Below, piece after piece: positions 1-9,142 of a DNA stretch of 64,000 nucleotides. Each line of letters opens with the position of its first letter. Within the stretch, counting starts at the first letter, position 1. Source of the stretch: Sphingopyxis sp. 113P3 (GTDB lineage Bacteria > Pseudomonadota > Alphaproteobacteria > Sphingomonadales > Sphingomonadaceae); assembly GCF_001278035.1 (NCBI RefSeq), contig NZ_CP009452.1, forward strand, positions 1,583,501-1,647,500. The letters are read 5' to 3'. The translations under genes were made by a program, and so were the position numbers. The notes below the pieces were generated by a model. It did not search any database, had not been told where the DNA came from, and saw nothing but the letters and a program-made list of their open reading frames with translations.

Positions 1-564
1 GCCGCCAGCGCCGATATTGTTCCAGGCGAGGAGCTTTCCCGTTTCAGGCCGGTGGATCTTGCCGGTCGCGAGGAACCGCGTCGCACCGCCGGCCGCGGGC
101 TCATTGAGGTAAACCATCAGCGTCCAGCTGCGCTGGCCCGGGACGGTACAATAGGTCTCCCAATCCGCACCATGGGGGTCGAAGAAGTCTGTATGCGCCT
201 TGAACTCCTGTCCGACATCATAGCGCTGTCCCTGGAGCGGCTCGCCAAACTCAAGCGGGATCCCGGTAAGCGCGTGCAGCTTTGCGTTGACGGAGCGAAC
301 GAGCGGATCGCGGTGATCAAGGTCGCAGGTTGTGCTTGTACGGAACGCTTCGTCGCCATTGGGATCGGCGATTGTCGACGGCCGCACGTCGCGGTCGATC
401 CTCTCGACCAATGCCGCGCAGCTTGCCGGGTCGAGAAAGCCGGGCAGGATGAACTGTTCAAGCTTTTCCGTCGGCGCGCGCCGGATCCTTGGAACGCCAG
501 CAAGCCGCGCGGCGGTCTGGTCGGCACACGACGTAGCCATGTCGACGGATCGGTTTTCGGCCAT
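1..564 (-). CDS. 2OG-Fe(II) oxygenase, prolyl 4-hydroxylase-like (partial, cut by window edge)
   Basis: An open frame runs from an ATG at 564 to the left edge of the window with no stop, giving 188 residues of an incomplete protein. The first ~35 residues are a variable leader, followed by a double-stranded beta-helix fold pattern: FRTSTTCDL near residue 74, EPLQGQRYDVGQEFKAHTDF near 108-127, and a strand reading WTLMVYLN followed by GGATRF. The HxD of the iron-binding HxD...H triad is visible as H124 and D126; the distal His and the 2-oxoglutarate Arg would lie beyond the edge. Family members hydroxylate protein or small-molecule substrates using 2-oxoglutarate, O2 and Fe(II). The substrate is unknown. 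It is divergent from tRNA-His. Confidence 0.85.
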   Translation of the reverse strand, partial: MAENRSVDMATSCADQTAARLAGVPRIRRAPTEKLEQFILPGFLDPASCAALVERIDRDVRPSTIADPNGDEAFRTSTTCDLDHRDPLVRSVNAKLHALTGIPLEFGEPLQGQRYDVGQEFKAHTDFFDPHGADWETYCTVPGQRSWTLMVYLNEPAAGGATRFLATGKIHRPETGKLLAWNNIGAGG

Positions 565-602
565 GATGCGCTTCTAGGCGTTGCCCTCGGTGCGAACAAT
601 GC

Positions 603-631
603 TTGACGAAAAGGGGCGTGCCGCCTATCGC
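603..631 (+). promoter_or_regulatory. Candidate promoter of tRNA-His
   Basis: TTGACG (603-608) and TATCGC (626-631) are separated by 17 bases. Transcription would begin near 638, about 30 bases before the tRNA. The -10 match is only moderate. Confidence 0.35.
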
Positions 632-668
632 CCGCGCGCTGTCGGCGGCATGTCCGTCCGGCCTTGTG

Positions 669-745
669 GCGATCGTAGCTCAGTTGGTTAGAGCACCGGT
701 TTGTGGTACCGGGGGTCGTGGGTTCAAGTCCCATCGGTCGCCCCA
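669..745 (+). tRNA. tRNA-His (GTG)
   Basis: The sequence folds as a standard tRNA. The acceptor stem is GCGATCG/CGGTCGC with one T-G wobble and an extra 5' G at 669, which is the G-1 diagnostic of tRNA-His. The anticodon stem is CCGGT/ACCGG with loop TTGTGGT, so the anticodon GTG is at 703-705. The T arm carries GGTTCAAGTCC. The discriminator is C and the 3' CCA is encoded (743-745). Confidence 0.97.
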
Positions 746-843
746 TTTTCCCACGTCATGCGCGATTCAACCTTTGGCGTGACTCTGCGCCGACGTTGCT
801 TTATTACATCTTTGCGTAATTTTTTAACGTGAAGGGTCAAGCC

Positions 844-1893
844 ATGTCCGCTGTCTGGGATTTCGCCGATTTCGACGATCACGAACATGTCCACATGTTC
901 CGCGACCGGGCGAGCGGGCTCACGGCGGTGATCGCCGTGCATTCGACGCATCTGGGGCCCGGCGCCGGCGGGGTGCGCTACTGGCATTATCCGCAGCGGG
1001 CCGCAGCGATCACGGACGCCCTGCGGCTGTCGCGCGGGATGAGCTACAAAAATGCGATGGCGGGGCTGCCGATGGGCGGCGGCAAGGGCGTGATTCTCGC
1101 AGACGAAGGCGCAGCGAAGAGCCCCGAACTCCTCGCTGCCTTCGGGCGGGCGGTCGAATCGCTCGGCGGGGCTTATGTGACGGCCGAAGATGTCGGGATC
1201 ACGGATGCTGACATGGTCGAAATTGCAAGACACACCAAACATGTCTCGGGACTACCCGTGGCGAGCGGCGAAGCGGGGGGCGACCCCGGACCATTGACTG
1301 CGTTTGGCGTCTATCTCGGGATCAAGGCGGCCATCCGCGAAGGCCTCGGGACCGACAGTGCGAAGGATGTGCGGATCGCCATCCAGGGCGTCGGCAGCGT
1401 CGGTGCGGGGGTCGCGCGGAGGCTTGCGGCGGAAGGCGCGCAGCTGACCCTGGCCGACGTCAACCTCACGCGGGCGAAGGCGCTGGCCGACGAACTCGGT
1501 GCCGAGCTCGCCGATTCGGCGGCGATCATGGAAATTGAGGCTGACGTGCTGAGCCCGAACGCCCTCGGTGCGATCCTGAACGAGAAAAGCATCGAACGGC
1601 TCAAGGTGTCGATCGTTGCGGGCGCTGCGAACAACCAGCTTGCGACGGCTGCTGACGGCCAGCGTATCCACGATCGCGGGATCGTCTATGCCCCTGATTA
1701 TGTGATCAACGCCGGCGGCATCATCAACGTGGCACTGGAGTATCTGGGACAGGGGAGCCGCGAAGAGGTTGAAAGCCGGATCCGCCAGATACCCGGCCGC
1801 CTTGCCGAGATTTGGGCCGAGAGCAAGGCGAGCGGCACGCCGGCGGCCGTGGTGGCCGACCGCATGGCCCAGAAGCTGATCGGGCGAGGGTAG
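844..1893 (+). CDS. Glu/Leu/Phe/Val dehydrogenase family (leucine dehydrogenase-like)
   Basis: A 349-residue NAD(P)-dependent amino-acid dehydrogenase that would interconvert a branched-chain or aromatic L-amino acid and its 2-oxo acid plus ammonia. The N-terminal half has the family's substrate/catalytic core: GPGAGGVRY near residue 40, and MSYKNAMAGLPMGGGKGVI near residue 70-90 with the substrate- and catalysis-related lysines. The C-terminal half is a Rossmann domain with GVGSVGAGVARRL near residue 185. The length matches leucine and phenylalanine dehydrogenases (about 350-365), not glutamate dehydrogenase. I chose the ATG at 844 because AAGGG lies 7 bases upstream; a GTG at 829 is in frame but has no ribosome-binding site. 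Exact substrate preference cannot be read. Confidence 0.9.
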   Translation: MSAVWDFADFDDHEHVHMFRDRASGLTAVIAVHSTHLGPGAGGVRYWHYPQRAAAITDALRLSRGMSYKNAMAGLPMGGGKGVILADEGAAKSPELLAAFGRAVESLGGAYVTAEDVGITDADMVEIARHTKHVSGLPVASGEAGGDPGPLTAFGVYLGIKAAIREGLGTDSAKDVRIAIQGVGSVGAGVARRLAAEGAQLTLADVNLTRAKALADELGAELADSAAIMEIEADVLSPNALGAILNEKSIERLKVSIVAGAANNQLATAADGQRIHDRGIVYAPDYVINAGGIINVALEYLGQGSREEVESRIRQIPGRLAEIWAESKASGTPAAVVADRMAQKLIGRG

Positions 1894-2022
1894 GGCGCCT
1901 CGACCGGCCGAAGCCGTGATCTGCGCAGGGGCCTCCTGCCACGGGCGGCGATGCTTCCTCCCGCCGGGCGGCTACAATTGGCGGCTGGCGTCCACTCTGA
2001 TTTGCGCTAAGCCCATGGCCGC

Positions 2023-2376
2023 ATGAAGCGGCACTTCTATCTCGTCAGCGGCTGGGCGTCGCTCGCACTGGGCGCGCTAGGCGCTTTCCTGCCGTTGCTG
2101 CCGACTGTGCCATTCGTGATCCTGGCCGCTTTCTGTTTCGCGCGCTCCTCGCCCCGGCTCGAGGCGTGGCTGGTGACGCATCCGCAGTTCGGACACCATA
2201 TCCTTGCCTGGCGCGAGAAAGGTTCGATCAGCCGCAAGGGGAAGATCGCCGCGACGACGGCCTTCGCGATCAGCATCCTTCTCGCCGCAATTTTCTCGCC
2301 CTGGCCGTGGGTCATGCTACCGGTCATCGCCGCCGCGGTCACCGGAAGCTGGATATGGACGCGGCCGGAAGCATAG
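2023..2376 (+). CDS. DUF454 family small inner-membrane protein (YbaN-like)
   Basis: A 117-residue protein with an N-terminal membrane segment (about residues 7-40) containing the family signature GAFLPLLPTVPFVILAAFCF, a central soluble stretch ending in a GSISRKGK-type turn, and two adjacent C-terminal hydrophobic segments (about 75-110). The length and the pattern LPLLPTVPF...RSSPRLEAWL match DUF454/YbaN. No biochemical function is established for the family. It ends 34 bases from the convergent TonB receptor gene. Confidence 0.85.
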   Translation: MKRHFYLVSGWASLALGALGAFLPLLPTVPFVILAAFCFARSSPRLEAWLVTHPQFGHHILAWREKGSISRKGKIAATTAFAISILLAAIFSPWPWVMLPVIAAAVTGSWIWTRPEA

Positions 2377-2410
2377 CTCCCGGCCGCATCGATACTATTA
2401 TGGCGCCCCG

Positions 2411-4966
2411 TCAGAAATCGACGGACAAACGTCCGTAGACGAAGCGGCCGCTGAAGCCGAAGGGCGAGAAGGACGAATAGGGCAGGAAGGCATTGTTGAG
2501 CCCGTAGTCGAAGCCGCCCACGACCCCGTAGGGCAAACGGTCGGGATATTCGTCGAGCAGGTTGTTCGCGCCGACGGCGAGCTGGACCGCTTCGACAGGA
2601 CGGAAGCGCGCTTCGAGATCGACGACCCATTTGGGCGACAGGGTAATGTCACCCGGTGCATCGCCCTTCGCAATGGCGATGTCACCGCTCGGCCCCGGGA
2701 TGAACACCGAACCATAGCGGTTGCCCCGCAGGGTCAGGCCGGCGGGACCCGATTCCCAATCGAGCCCGATGTTGAGCTTGTTCGACGGTTGCCCCTCGGT
2801 GAGACGAAGGCTTTCGGGCCGCGCGAACAGGCGCGCAGCGGTAAAGCCGCTGAAGGTTCGCCGGTCGGTGATCTTCGTGTCGTTGAGGTTGTATCCCGCG
2901 GTCAGCGTCACCTTGCCGATCCCCATGTCGGGCAATCGGTAACTTGCAACCACGTCGAGCCCCTGGGTGCGCGTGTCGATCCCGTTGATGAAGAACCGCG
3001 CCGACGAGCCCGGGACCCCCGCATCTTCCAGTATCTGCTGGACGTCTGCGCCCTGCAGGTTTTCGGTGAGGGTGATGCGATCCTTGATCTTGATCCGGTA
3101 ATAATCGACCGTGAGATTGAGCCCCGGGACCATGGTAAATACAAGGCCCCCGCCCAGATTCACCGACTTTTCGGGCTTGAGCGGCTGGGCGCCAAGCGCC
3201 ACCGCGATCGGCGAGCCGACAGGAAAGGTGCCAACTTCCACGAGGCCAACGCCGGTCAGATTGACCGTCGAGGTGGTGGAGAAGAATTGCTGCGCCATGC
3301 CGGGAGCGCGAAATCCCGTCGATGCTGACCCGCGCAGCGCGAGCCCGTCGACGGGCTCGAAGCGCGCTGCGACCTTGCCGTTCACCGTGTCTCCGAAGTC
3401 GGAGAAATGCTCGTAGCGGCCCGCAACCTGAATATTGAACATGTCGCTGAGGTCCGCGTCGAGCTCGACATAGCCTGCAAAACTGTCGCGCGAGGCATCG
3501 ACCTCGGAGCTCGGCAGGAAGCCCCCGAACACCTGCGATCCGACCCCGGCGCCGTTCGTGTAGAAATAAGGGCCAACAGCATAGCTTGCAGGCTCGCCTG
3601 CGACGATCTTGTAATTCTCGTTCCGCCATTCGCCGCCGAGCGCCAGCGAGGTATTGCCAAGCCCGATGTCGAGATCACGCTGGGCGTCGAAATTCACCGC
3701 GGTCTGGCCATAGCGCATGCCGCCCGCGTCGAACTTGCGGGGACTGTGGTCGCCACCGAGCGAGACGTTGACGCTGTTCTCCACGCCATAGTCGAGCCGG
3801 TTTGATCCATAGTTGATCGAAAGGTCGAGGTTCCAGCCGCCCGCTTCGCCTCGAATGCCGCCGGCGACCGCGATGTCATGGATGGTGCTCGTAATGAAGG
3901 GTAGATAGCCGTCCTCGTAGATCGGTGCACCGCCATTGTCCCAGTCGGCATTGCGGGCATCGAGAGCGCGGCGGAAGAAGCCCGCGGCATTCGCATCGCG
4001 CACACCATAGCTGCCGAAACTGTAGAGCTCCCACCCGCCGGCATCCATGCCGGCGTTGTAAAAGAAGTTCATATCTTTTGATTCGCCGTCACCAAAGCGA
4101 TGCCAGAAGCGGTCGATCGTCGTCTCGCGCGGGTCGCCTGCCGCGGCATAGTTGCGGCGAAGATCGGCGCCGGAGCGATTGGTGGGCGAGCGGTCCTTAT
4201 ACTCGGCCGTGAAGTTCAGGTAACCATCGTCGCCGACCGGCAGGCCGATGTTGGTGGCCATCGTCAGCGTGCCCCCATCGCGCCGCGTGCGGTCGGAATC
4301 GGTGAGGGTGATGACCGGATTGTCGGAAGCGCCGGTGGTCGGCGCGACGCTCGCGACGTTTTTCACGTCCTCCATCGTCGTGATATATTTGCCGTAGGTG
4401 ATCTGTGCCCGGCCGCCGACGCTCTTCTTGAGCTGGATATTGATGACCCCCGCGATCGCGTCGGACCCATATTGCGACGAGGCGCCGTCGCGCAGCACCT
4501 CGATCCGCTCGATCGCGATGGGCGGGATCGTGTTCATGTCGACACCCGACGAGCCCCGACCTACCGAGCCGTTCAGATTGAGAAGCGACGAGAGGTGGCG
4601 GCGCTTGCCGTTGACGAGAACGAGCACCTGGTCGGGCGCGAGGCCGCGCAGCGTCGCGGGACGCAGGGAATCGGTACCATCGGTGAGCGAAGGCTGCGGA
4701 AAGTTGAACGAGGGAACGAGCTGGTTGAGGAGCCGGTTGGTTTCGGTGGTGCCGCTATTGGCGAGCGAATCCGCCGAAATTACATCGATCGGCACGCTGC
4801 TGTCGGCAATCGTGCGGTCGGTACGGCGCGTGCCCGTCACGATGATCAGCGAGTCTGCATCTTCCTCGGATGCGCCAGCGTCCTGCGCGGCGGCGGGAGC
4901 CGCCCAGCAGGTGGTAGCCAGCGCCGTCGTAAGGGCGAGGAGGGTGAGGGGATGAGAAGTTCGCAT
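2411..4966 (-). CDS. TonB-dependent outer-membrane receptor
   Basis: An 851-residue outer-membrane receptor that would import a ligand using TonB/ExbBD energy. It has a signal peptide (about residues 1-28, ending PAAAQ), a TonB box-like DSLIIVTGTR near residue 40, a plug domain (roughly 50-170, with DQVLVLVNGKRR and RIEVLRDGASSQYGSDAIAG), and a long beta-barrel ending in a C-terminal phenylalanine (LSVDF). The start is the ATG at 4966, preceded by AGGGAG at good distance; an upstream in-frame extension lacks these signals. It stands alone, divergent from ccmC. Nothing nearby identifies the ligand; there is no cobalamin or TPP riboswitch upstream. Confidence 0.92.
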   Translation of the reverse strand: MRTSHPLTLLALTTALATTCWAAPAAAQDAGASEEDADSLIIVTGTRRTDRTIADSSVPIDVISADSLANSGTTETNRLLNQLVPSFNFPQPSLTDGTDSLRPATLRGLAPDQVLVLVNGKRRHLSSLLNLNGSVGRGSSGVDMNTIPPIAIERIEVLRDGASSQYGSDAIAGVINIQLKKSVGGRAQITYGKYITTMEDVKNVASVAPTTGASDNPVITLTDSDRTRRDGGTLTMATNIGLPVGDDGYLNFTAEYKDRSPTNRSGADLRRNYAAAGDPRETTIDRFWHRFGDGESKDMNFFYNAGMDAGGWELYSFGSYGVRDANAAGFFRRALDARNADWDNGGAPIYEDGYLPFITSTIHDIAVAGGIRGEAGGWNLDLSINYGSNRLDYGVENSVNVSLGGDHSPRKFDAGGMRYGQTAVNFDAQRDLDIGLGNTSLALGGEWRNENYKIVAGEPASYAVGPYFYTNGAGVGSQVFGGFLPSSEVDASRDSFAGYVELDADLSDMFNIQVAGRYEHFSDFGDTVNGKVAARFEPVDGLALRGSASTGFRAPGMAQQFFSTTSTVNLTGVGLVEVGTFPVGSPIAVALGAQPLKPEKSVNLGGGLVFTMVPGLNLTVDYYRIKIKDRITLTENLQGADVQQILEDAGVPGSSARFFINGIDTRTQGLDVVASYRLPDMGIGKVTLTAGYNLNDTKITDRRTFSGFTAARLFARPESLRLTEGQPSNKLNIGLDWESGPAGLTLRGNRYGSVFIPGPSGDIAIAKGDAPGDITLSPKWVVDLEARFRPVEAVQLAVGANNLLDEYPDRLPYGVVGGFDYGLNNAFLPYSSFSPFGFSGRFVYGRLSVDF

Positions 4967-5281
4967 GTGAAGCTCCCTGTTATTGCGCGAAATGCGGTGG
5001 ACCAAAACTCCGCCCCCGCGCCTGCCATCGCCACCCTTTTTCGACGAGCGATGGGTCAATTATTATATTTTGCGGTTCACTGTGATAATTGAGCAACAGA
5101 TCATGGGCCAATATTGGCATTACGTTACAGGTAATTGCGGTGTGCCTGCTATGGGCCCTTGTCGCGCTGCAGCTTTTAGGAAACGCTGCGCTGCAGCTGC
5201 TCTCGAGCATCGGAGAAGGACAATCTGTCCACGCCATAATGCTGGACCACCGGGACATCGTCGCTTAAGGCTTCGCGCGCG
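4967..5281. other. 315-bp divergent intergenic region
   Basis: No gene is seen here. Bases 5040-5150 are AT-rich and contain the likely receptor promoter. Further right, GCGCTGCAGCT occurs twice, about 24 bases apart (5165-5200); each copy is close to palindromic. No riboswitch or small RNA is recognisable. Confidence 0.5.
5062..5090 (-). promoter_or_regulatory. Candidate promoter of the TonB receptor
   Basis: On the minus strand a perfect TATAAT lies at 5067-5062 in AT-rich sequence. A weak -35 (TTATCA-like) lies about 15 bases upstream. The resulting leader would be about 90 bases. The -35 is poor, so an activator may be needed. Confidence 0.4.
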
Positions 5282-6013
5282 ATGCACGCCTATGCGAACC
5301 CTGCCCGTTTCCTGGCCATTGCCCGCCCGCTGACCCCTTGGCTGCTTGGCCTGGGTATGGCGCTGCTGTTCGCTGGTGCGTGGGCCGGACTTGTCCTGGT
5401 CCCCGGCGATTACAAGCAGGGGGAAACGGCGCGCATTCTTTATGTCCATGTCCCTTCGGCCTGGCTCGGCATGGGCGGCTGGTCAGGGCTTGCGGTTGCG
5501 GGGCTTGTCCAGCTTGTCTGGCGCCACCCGCTCGCGGGGATTGCGGCGCGCGCGATTGCGGTGCCGGGGATGCTTTTCACCGCGCTATGTCTCGCCACGG
5601 GTTCGATCTGGGGCAAGCCGACCTGGGGCACCTGGTGGGAGTGGGACGGCCGGATGACCTCGATGCTCGTTCTCCTCTTCCTCTATGCCGGCTTCGTCGC
5701 GTTGACGATGGGCGATGAAGGCGGACGGCAGGGGGGGACTTTGCCGCGCGGCGCCGCGGTCTACGCGCTCGTCGGCGCGGTCAATATCCCGATCATTAAT
5801 CGCAGTGTCGTGTGGTGGAACAGCCTGCACCAAGGGCCGAGCATCACGATGCGCGGATCCTCGATCGACGGCGCTCTCTTGTGGCCACTTGGCTTGACCT
5901 TGCTCGGCTTTTCGCTGTTGTTCGGCGCGATAGTCCTGATGCGCATGCGGCGGATCATTGCCGATAATCGCGTTACGGCGCGGCTGCGGCGGATGGCCGA
6001 CGAGGAGGATTAG
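5282..6013 (+). CDS. ccmC: Cytochrome c maturation heme exporter subunit CcmC
   Basis: A 243-residue inner-membrane protein with about six transmembrane segments. It carries the tryptophan-rich heme-handling (WWD) signature TWGTWWEWDGRMTS around residues 118-131, flanked by conserved His residues (HVPSAWLG near residue 56 and HQGPSI near 184). CcmC loads heme onto CcmE in System I cytochrome c assembly. It is the first gene of the operon here. ccmA and ccmB, which normally precede it, are absent, so the ABC part must lie elsewhere. The next gene starts 4 bases after the stop. Confidence 0.96.
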   Translation: MHAYANPARFLAIARPLTPWLLGLGMALLFAGAWAGLVLVPGDYKQGETARILYVHVPSAWLGMGGWSGLAVAGLVQLVWRHPLAGIAARAIAVPGMLFTALCLATGSIWGKPTWGTWWEWDGRMTSMLVLLFLYAGFVALTMGDEGGRQGGTLPRGAAVYALVGAVNIPIINRSVVWWNSLHQGPSITMRGSSIDGALLWPLGLTLLGFSLLFGAIVLMRMRRIIADNRVTARLRRMADEED

Positions 6014-6017
6014 AGCG

Positions 6018-6176
6018 ATGACGGGGGTGATCAGCGGGGGCGACCAATGGGCCTATGTCGCGGCCGCCTATGGGCTTGCCGCGCTGCTGACGGGCGCGGT
6101 GCTCTGGCATAGCTGGCGCGCAATGACCAAGGCCGAGAGACGAAGCGACGCGCTGCGAAAGGACCGTGGCAGATGA
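6018..6176 (+). CDS. ccmD: Heme exporter protein CcmD
   Basis: A 52-residue single-span membrane protein: a short N-terminus, one hydrophobic helix (about 14-32), and a basic cytoplasmic tail (KAERRSDALRKDRGR). This matches CcmD, the small protein that stabilises CcmC-CcmE interaction and helps release holo-CcmE. The ATG at 6018 follows the ccmC stop by 4 bases, and its end overlaps the ccmE start by 4 bases. The call depends mostly on size, topology and position. Confidence 0.88.
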   Translation: MTGVISGGDQWAYVAAAYGLAALLTGAVLWHSWRAMTKAERRSDALRKDRGR

Positions 6177-6610
6177 AGCCCAAGCACCAGCGGCTTGTCC
6201 TCGCGCTCCTTGCGCTCGCCGGCATCGCAGGTGCCGGAATTCTCGGCGCGAGCGCGCTGCGCGACGAGGCAGCCTATTTTCGTACTCCGACCGAGGTGAG
6301 GGCTGGAAAAGCCGAGACGGGTGAGGCGATGCGGCTCGGCGGCATGGTCGCAGCGGGGAGCATCGCGCGCCAGGCTGACGGGGTCACGATCCGCTTCGTT
6401 GCAACCGATGGCAAGGCGTCGGTTCCCGTAGAGTTCACGGGTATAGTCCCTGACCTGTTCGCCGAGAATTCGGGCATGGTCGCCGACGGTCGCATGCGCG
6501 CCGACGGTGTTTTCGTGGCCGACCGGATTCTCGCCAAGCATGACGAGCGCTACATGCCGCCGCAGATGGGCGAGATGCCGAAGAACATGAAGCGGGTGCC
6601 GGGGGAATGA
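6173..6610 (+). CDS. ccmE: Cytochrome c-type biogenesis heme chaperone CcmE
   Basis: A 145-residue periplasmic heme chaperone anchored by an N-terminal helix (about residues 7-30) and followed by an OB-fold domain (LGGMVAAGSI near 55-64). Heme is attached covalently through the His of the HxxxY motif, visible as KHDERYMPP with H123 and Y127. The start overlaps the ccmD stop by 4 bases, which suggests translational coupling. Length and motif are typical. Confidence 0.97.
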   Translation: MKPKHQRLVLALLALAGIAGAGILGASALRDEAAYFRTPTEVRAGKAETGEAMRLGGMVAAGSIARQADGVTIRFVATDGKASVPVEFTGIVPDLFAENSGMVADGRMRADGVFVADRILAKHDERYMPPQMGEMPKNMKRVPGE

Positions 6611-6644
6611 GGCGCTCCTCCTTCCCATATTTGCGAGCCGAACG

Positions 6645-8615
6645 ATGATCGCCGAACTTGGCCTTGCGCTCTTGTGGATGGCCGCAGCGCTTGCCTGCCT
6701 CTCGCTCGTCGCGGGGGCGCTGTTCCTGCGCGGCGGACCAAAGGATCTCGCATCGCTCGTGCGGCCCGCGAGCGTCGCGCAAGGCGCGCTGACGGCCGCG
6801 GCCTTTGGCCTGCTTATCGCCCTGTTCGTCCGCTCCGACATGTCGGTCGAGCTCGTCGCGCGCAACAGCCACAGCCTTAAACCCATGCTGTTCAAGGTCG
6901 CAGGCGCCTGGGGAAATCACGAAGGCTCGATGCTCCTGTGGCTGACGATCCTTGGCCTGTCGGGAGCCCTTGTTGCGCTGTTTGAAAGGCGGCTGCGCGA
7001 GGATACGCTCGTTGCAACCCTTGCAGCGCAGGCAGCGCTCAGCCTCGGCTTCTTTGCCTTCCTCCTTTTCTCCTCCAATCCCTTCAATCGCCTGCCGATT
7101 GCACCGCCCGACGGGCAGGGACTCAACCCCTTGCTTCAGGACCCGGGCCTCGCCTTCCATCCGCCGACGCTCTACGTCGGTTATGTCGGCCTGTCGGTCG
7201 CCTTCAGCTTCGCGGTGGGCGCAATGGTCACTCGCGAGATCGGACCCGCCTTCGCGCGCGCCATGCGGCCCTGGGTTCTTGGAAGCTGGATATTCCTGAC
7301 GCTCGGTATCACGGCGGGCAGCTACTGGGCCTATTATGAGCTTGGCTGGGGCGGCTGGTGGTTCTGGGACCCGGTCGAGAATGTGTCGCTCGTGCCGTGG
7401 CTCGCGGGCGCGGCGCTCCTTCACTCGGTCGCTGTGACAGCAACGCGCAACGCGCTCCGGGCATGGACGGTGATGCTCGCGGTGATCGGCTTTTCGATGT
7501 CAATGGTGGGCACGTTCATCGTGCGTTCGGGGCTGTTGACCAGCGTGCACAGCTTCGCGGTCGATCCCGAGCGCGGCACCTTCCTGCTTGTCCTGATGGC
7601 AATTTATATCGGCGGGGCGCTCGCGCTTTTTGCGCTGCGCGCCGGGACCGTCGCGGAGGGCAAGAAATTCTCGCTGTTGAGCCGCGAAGGCTCGCTCGTG
7701 ATCAACAATCTCTTGCTGACAACGATCCTCGCGCTCGTTCTTTTAGGAACGCTCTATCCGATCGTCGCTGAAGCGATGGGCGAGAAAATCTCTGTGGGCC
7801 CGCCCTATTACAACAAGGTTGCAGGTCCGCTCGCCCTCATCCTCTGCCTCGTCATGGTCGCAGGGCCGCTGCTCGCGTGGCGCCGCGACGATGGAAAACG
7901 CCTCTGGTCGCGCTTGCCGCTTGCGGTGCTGGCGGGCGCGTTGGTGCTCTTCGGCCTTGTCCTTTTCGGCGGGTCGGTGCGCGTCCTGCCGCTCCTGGGA
8001 ATGACCGTGGCAGCGGTCGTCGCGGTGGCGAGCTTCGCGCCGCTTTGGGGTCGCAATCTCCGCCGGACGCCGCTCCCGACCTGGGGCATGGTGATCGCGC
8101 ATTTCGGCGTCGCGGTTGCGCTCGCGGGAATGGCCGCGGAAAGCGCCTTCATCAAGGAGCGGCTCGTTGCGGCGGCGCCAGGCGAGACGGTCAAGGTCGG
8201 TGACTTTGCCGTGACCTTCGTGGGGGTTCGGCCGATTGCCGGCCCGAACTACACCGCGATCGAGGGGCGGCTTGTGGCGACCACGGGATCGGGCGCGAGC
8301 TTTACCTTGCGCCCCGAGGCCCGCACTTTTCCAGGCCTGATGGGCGCCCCGCCGACCGAAACCAACGAGGCGGCGCTGCTGACACGGCCCGGCGGACAGC
8401 TTTACGTCGTGCTCGGGCAGCCGGTAAGCTCGCCTGACGGCACCGCAGATCGCTACCAGCTCCGCCTGTGGTGGAAGCCGCTGGTGTGGTGGATATGGCT
8501 CGGCGGCGCGCTCATCGCGCTCGGCGCGGCGCTGTCGATGCTCGGCCGCGCCCAATTGCTCGCGATCTGGCGCACGCATAGGTCGAGGAAAGCACAGGAG
8601 CGCTTCGCGCCATGA
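6645..8615 (+). CDS. ccmF: Cytochrome c heme lyase subunit CcmF
   Basis: A 656-residue polytopic membrane protein. The WWD signature is GWGGWWFWDPVENVSLVPWL (about residues 230-250), with conserved histidines in NHEGS near 89 and LLHSVAVTATRN near 263. A large periplasmic region is near the C-terminus before a last membrane helix. CcmF takes heme from holo-CcmE and joins it to apocytochrome c together with CcmH/CcmI. Length is standard. It ends with a 4-base overlap onto the thioredoxin gene. Confidence 0.97.
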   Translation: MIAELGLALLWMAAALACLSLVAGALFLRGGPKDLASLVRPASVAQGALTAAAFGLLIALFVRSDMSVELVARNSHSLKPMLFKVAGAWGNHEGSMLLWLTILGLSGALVALFERRLREDTLVATLAAQAALSLGFFAFLLFSSNPFNRLPIAPPDGQGLNPLLQDPGLAFHPPTLYVGYVGLSVAFSFAVGAMVTREIGPAFARAMRPWVLGSWIFLTLGITAGSYWAYYELGWGGWWFWDPVENVSLVPWLAGAALLHSVAVTATRNALRAWTVMLAVIGFSMSMVGTFIVRSGLLTSVHSFAVDPERGTFLLVLMAIYIGGALALFALRAGTVAEGKKFSLLSREGSLVINNLLLTTILALVLLGTLYPIVAEAMGEKISVGPPYYNKVAGPLALILCLVMVAGPLLAWRRDDGKRLWSRLPLAVLAGALVLFGLVLFGGSVRVLPLLGMTVAAVVAVASFAPLWGRNLRRTPLPTWGMVIAHFGVAVALAGMAAESAFIKERLVAAAPGETVKVGDFAVTFVGVRPIAGPNYTAIEGRLVATTGSGASFTLRPEARTFPGLMGAPPTETNEAALLTRPGGQLYVVLGQPVSSPDGTADRYQLRLWWKPLVWWIWLGGALIALGAALSMLGRAQLLAIWRTHRSRKAQERFAP

Positions 8616-9142
8616 GGAATCGCTGGATCCTGTTCGTGCCGCTCGCGATCATGGCGCTGTTGTTCGGCGCCTTTGTCTACCGGCTGGTGACCCCGGCTGA
8701 GACCCTCATACAGTCGCAGTGGATCAACAAGCCGATGCCGCTCTTCGACCTTCCCCCTGCGACTGCGGGTGTCGAGGGGCTCAAGAGCAGTCAGCTTGCC
8801 GACGGGCGGCCGCGGCTGGTCAATGTGTTCGCGAGCTGGTGCATTCCGTGCCGGGCGGAGGCGGCGCAGCTTGAAGCGCTCAAGCGGGCAGGGGTTCCCA
8901 TCGACGGCATCGCGATCCGTGACCGACCCGAGGATGTCGCGGCCTTTCTCAATGAATTCGGAAATCCCTTCGACCGCATCGGGTCGGACCAGCAGAGCAG
9001 CGTCCAGATCGCCCTCGGATCGTCGGGAGTGCCAGAAACCTTCCTCATCGACGGGAAGGGCATTATTCGCGAGCAGATCCAGGGGGTCATTCTCGCTGAC
9101 GACGTCCCGCGGATCATGGCAAAGCTGGAGGCGATGAAATGA
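8612..9142 (+). CDS. ccmG: Thiol:disulfide interchange protein DsbE/CcmG
   Basis: A 176-residue membrane-anchored thioredoxin-like protein: N-terminal helix (about 6-26), then a thioredoxin fold with the redox motif WCIPC (C77, C80) and the cis-proline region GVPETFLID. It keeps apocytochrome c CxxCH cysteines reduced for heme attachment. The start overlaps the ccmF stop and the end overlaps the ccmH start, 4 bases each. Confidence 0.96.
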   Translation: MRNRWILFVPLAIMALLFGAFVYRLVTPAETLIQSQWINKPMPLFDLPPATAGVEGLKSSQLADGRPRLVNVFASWCIPCRAEAAQLEALKRAGVPIDGIAIRDRPEDVAAFLNEFGNPFDRIGSDQQSSVQIALGSSGVPETFLIDGKGIIREQIQGVILADDVPRIMAKLEAMK

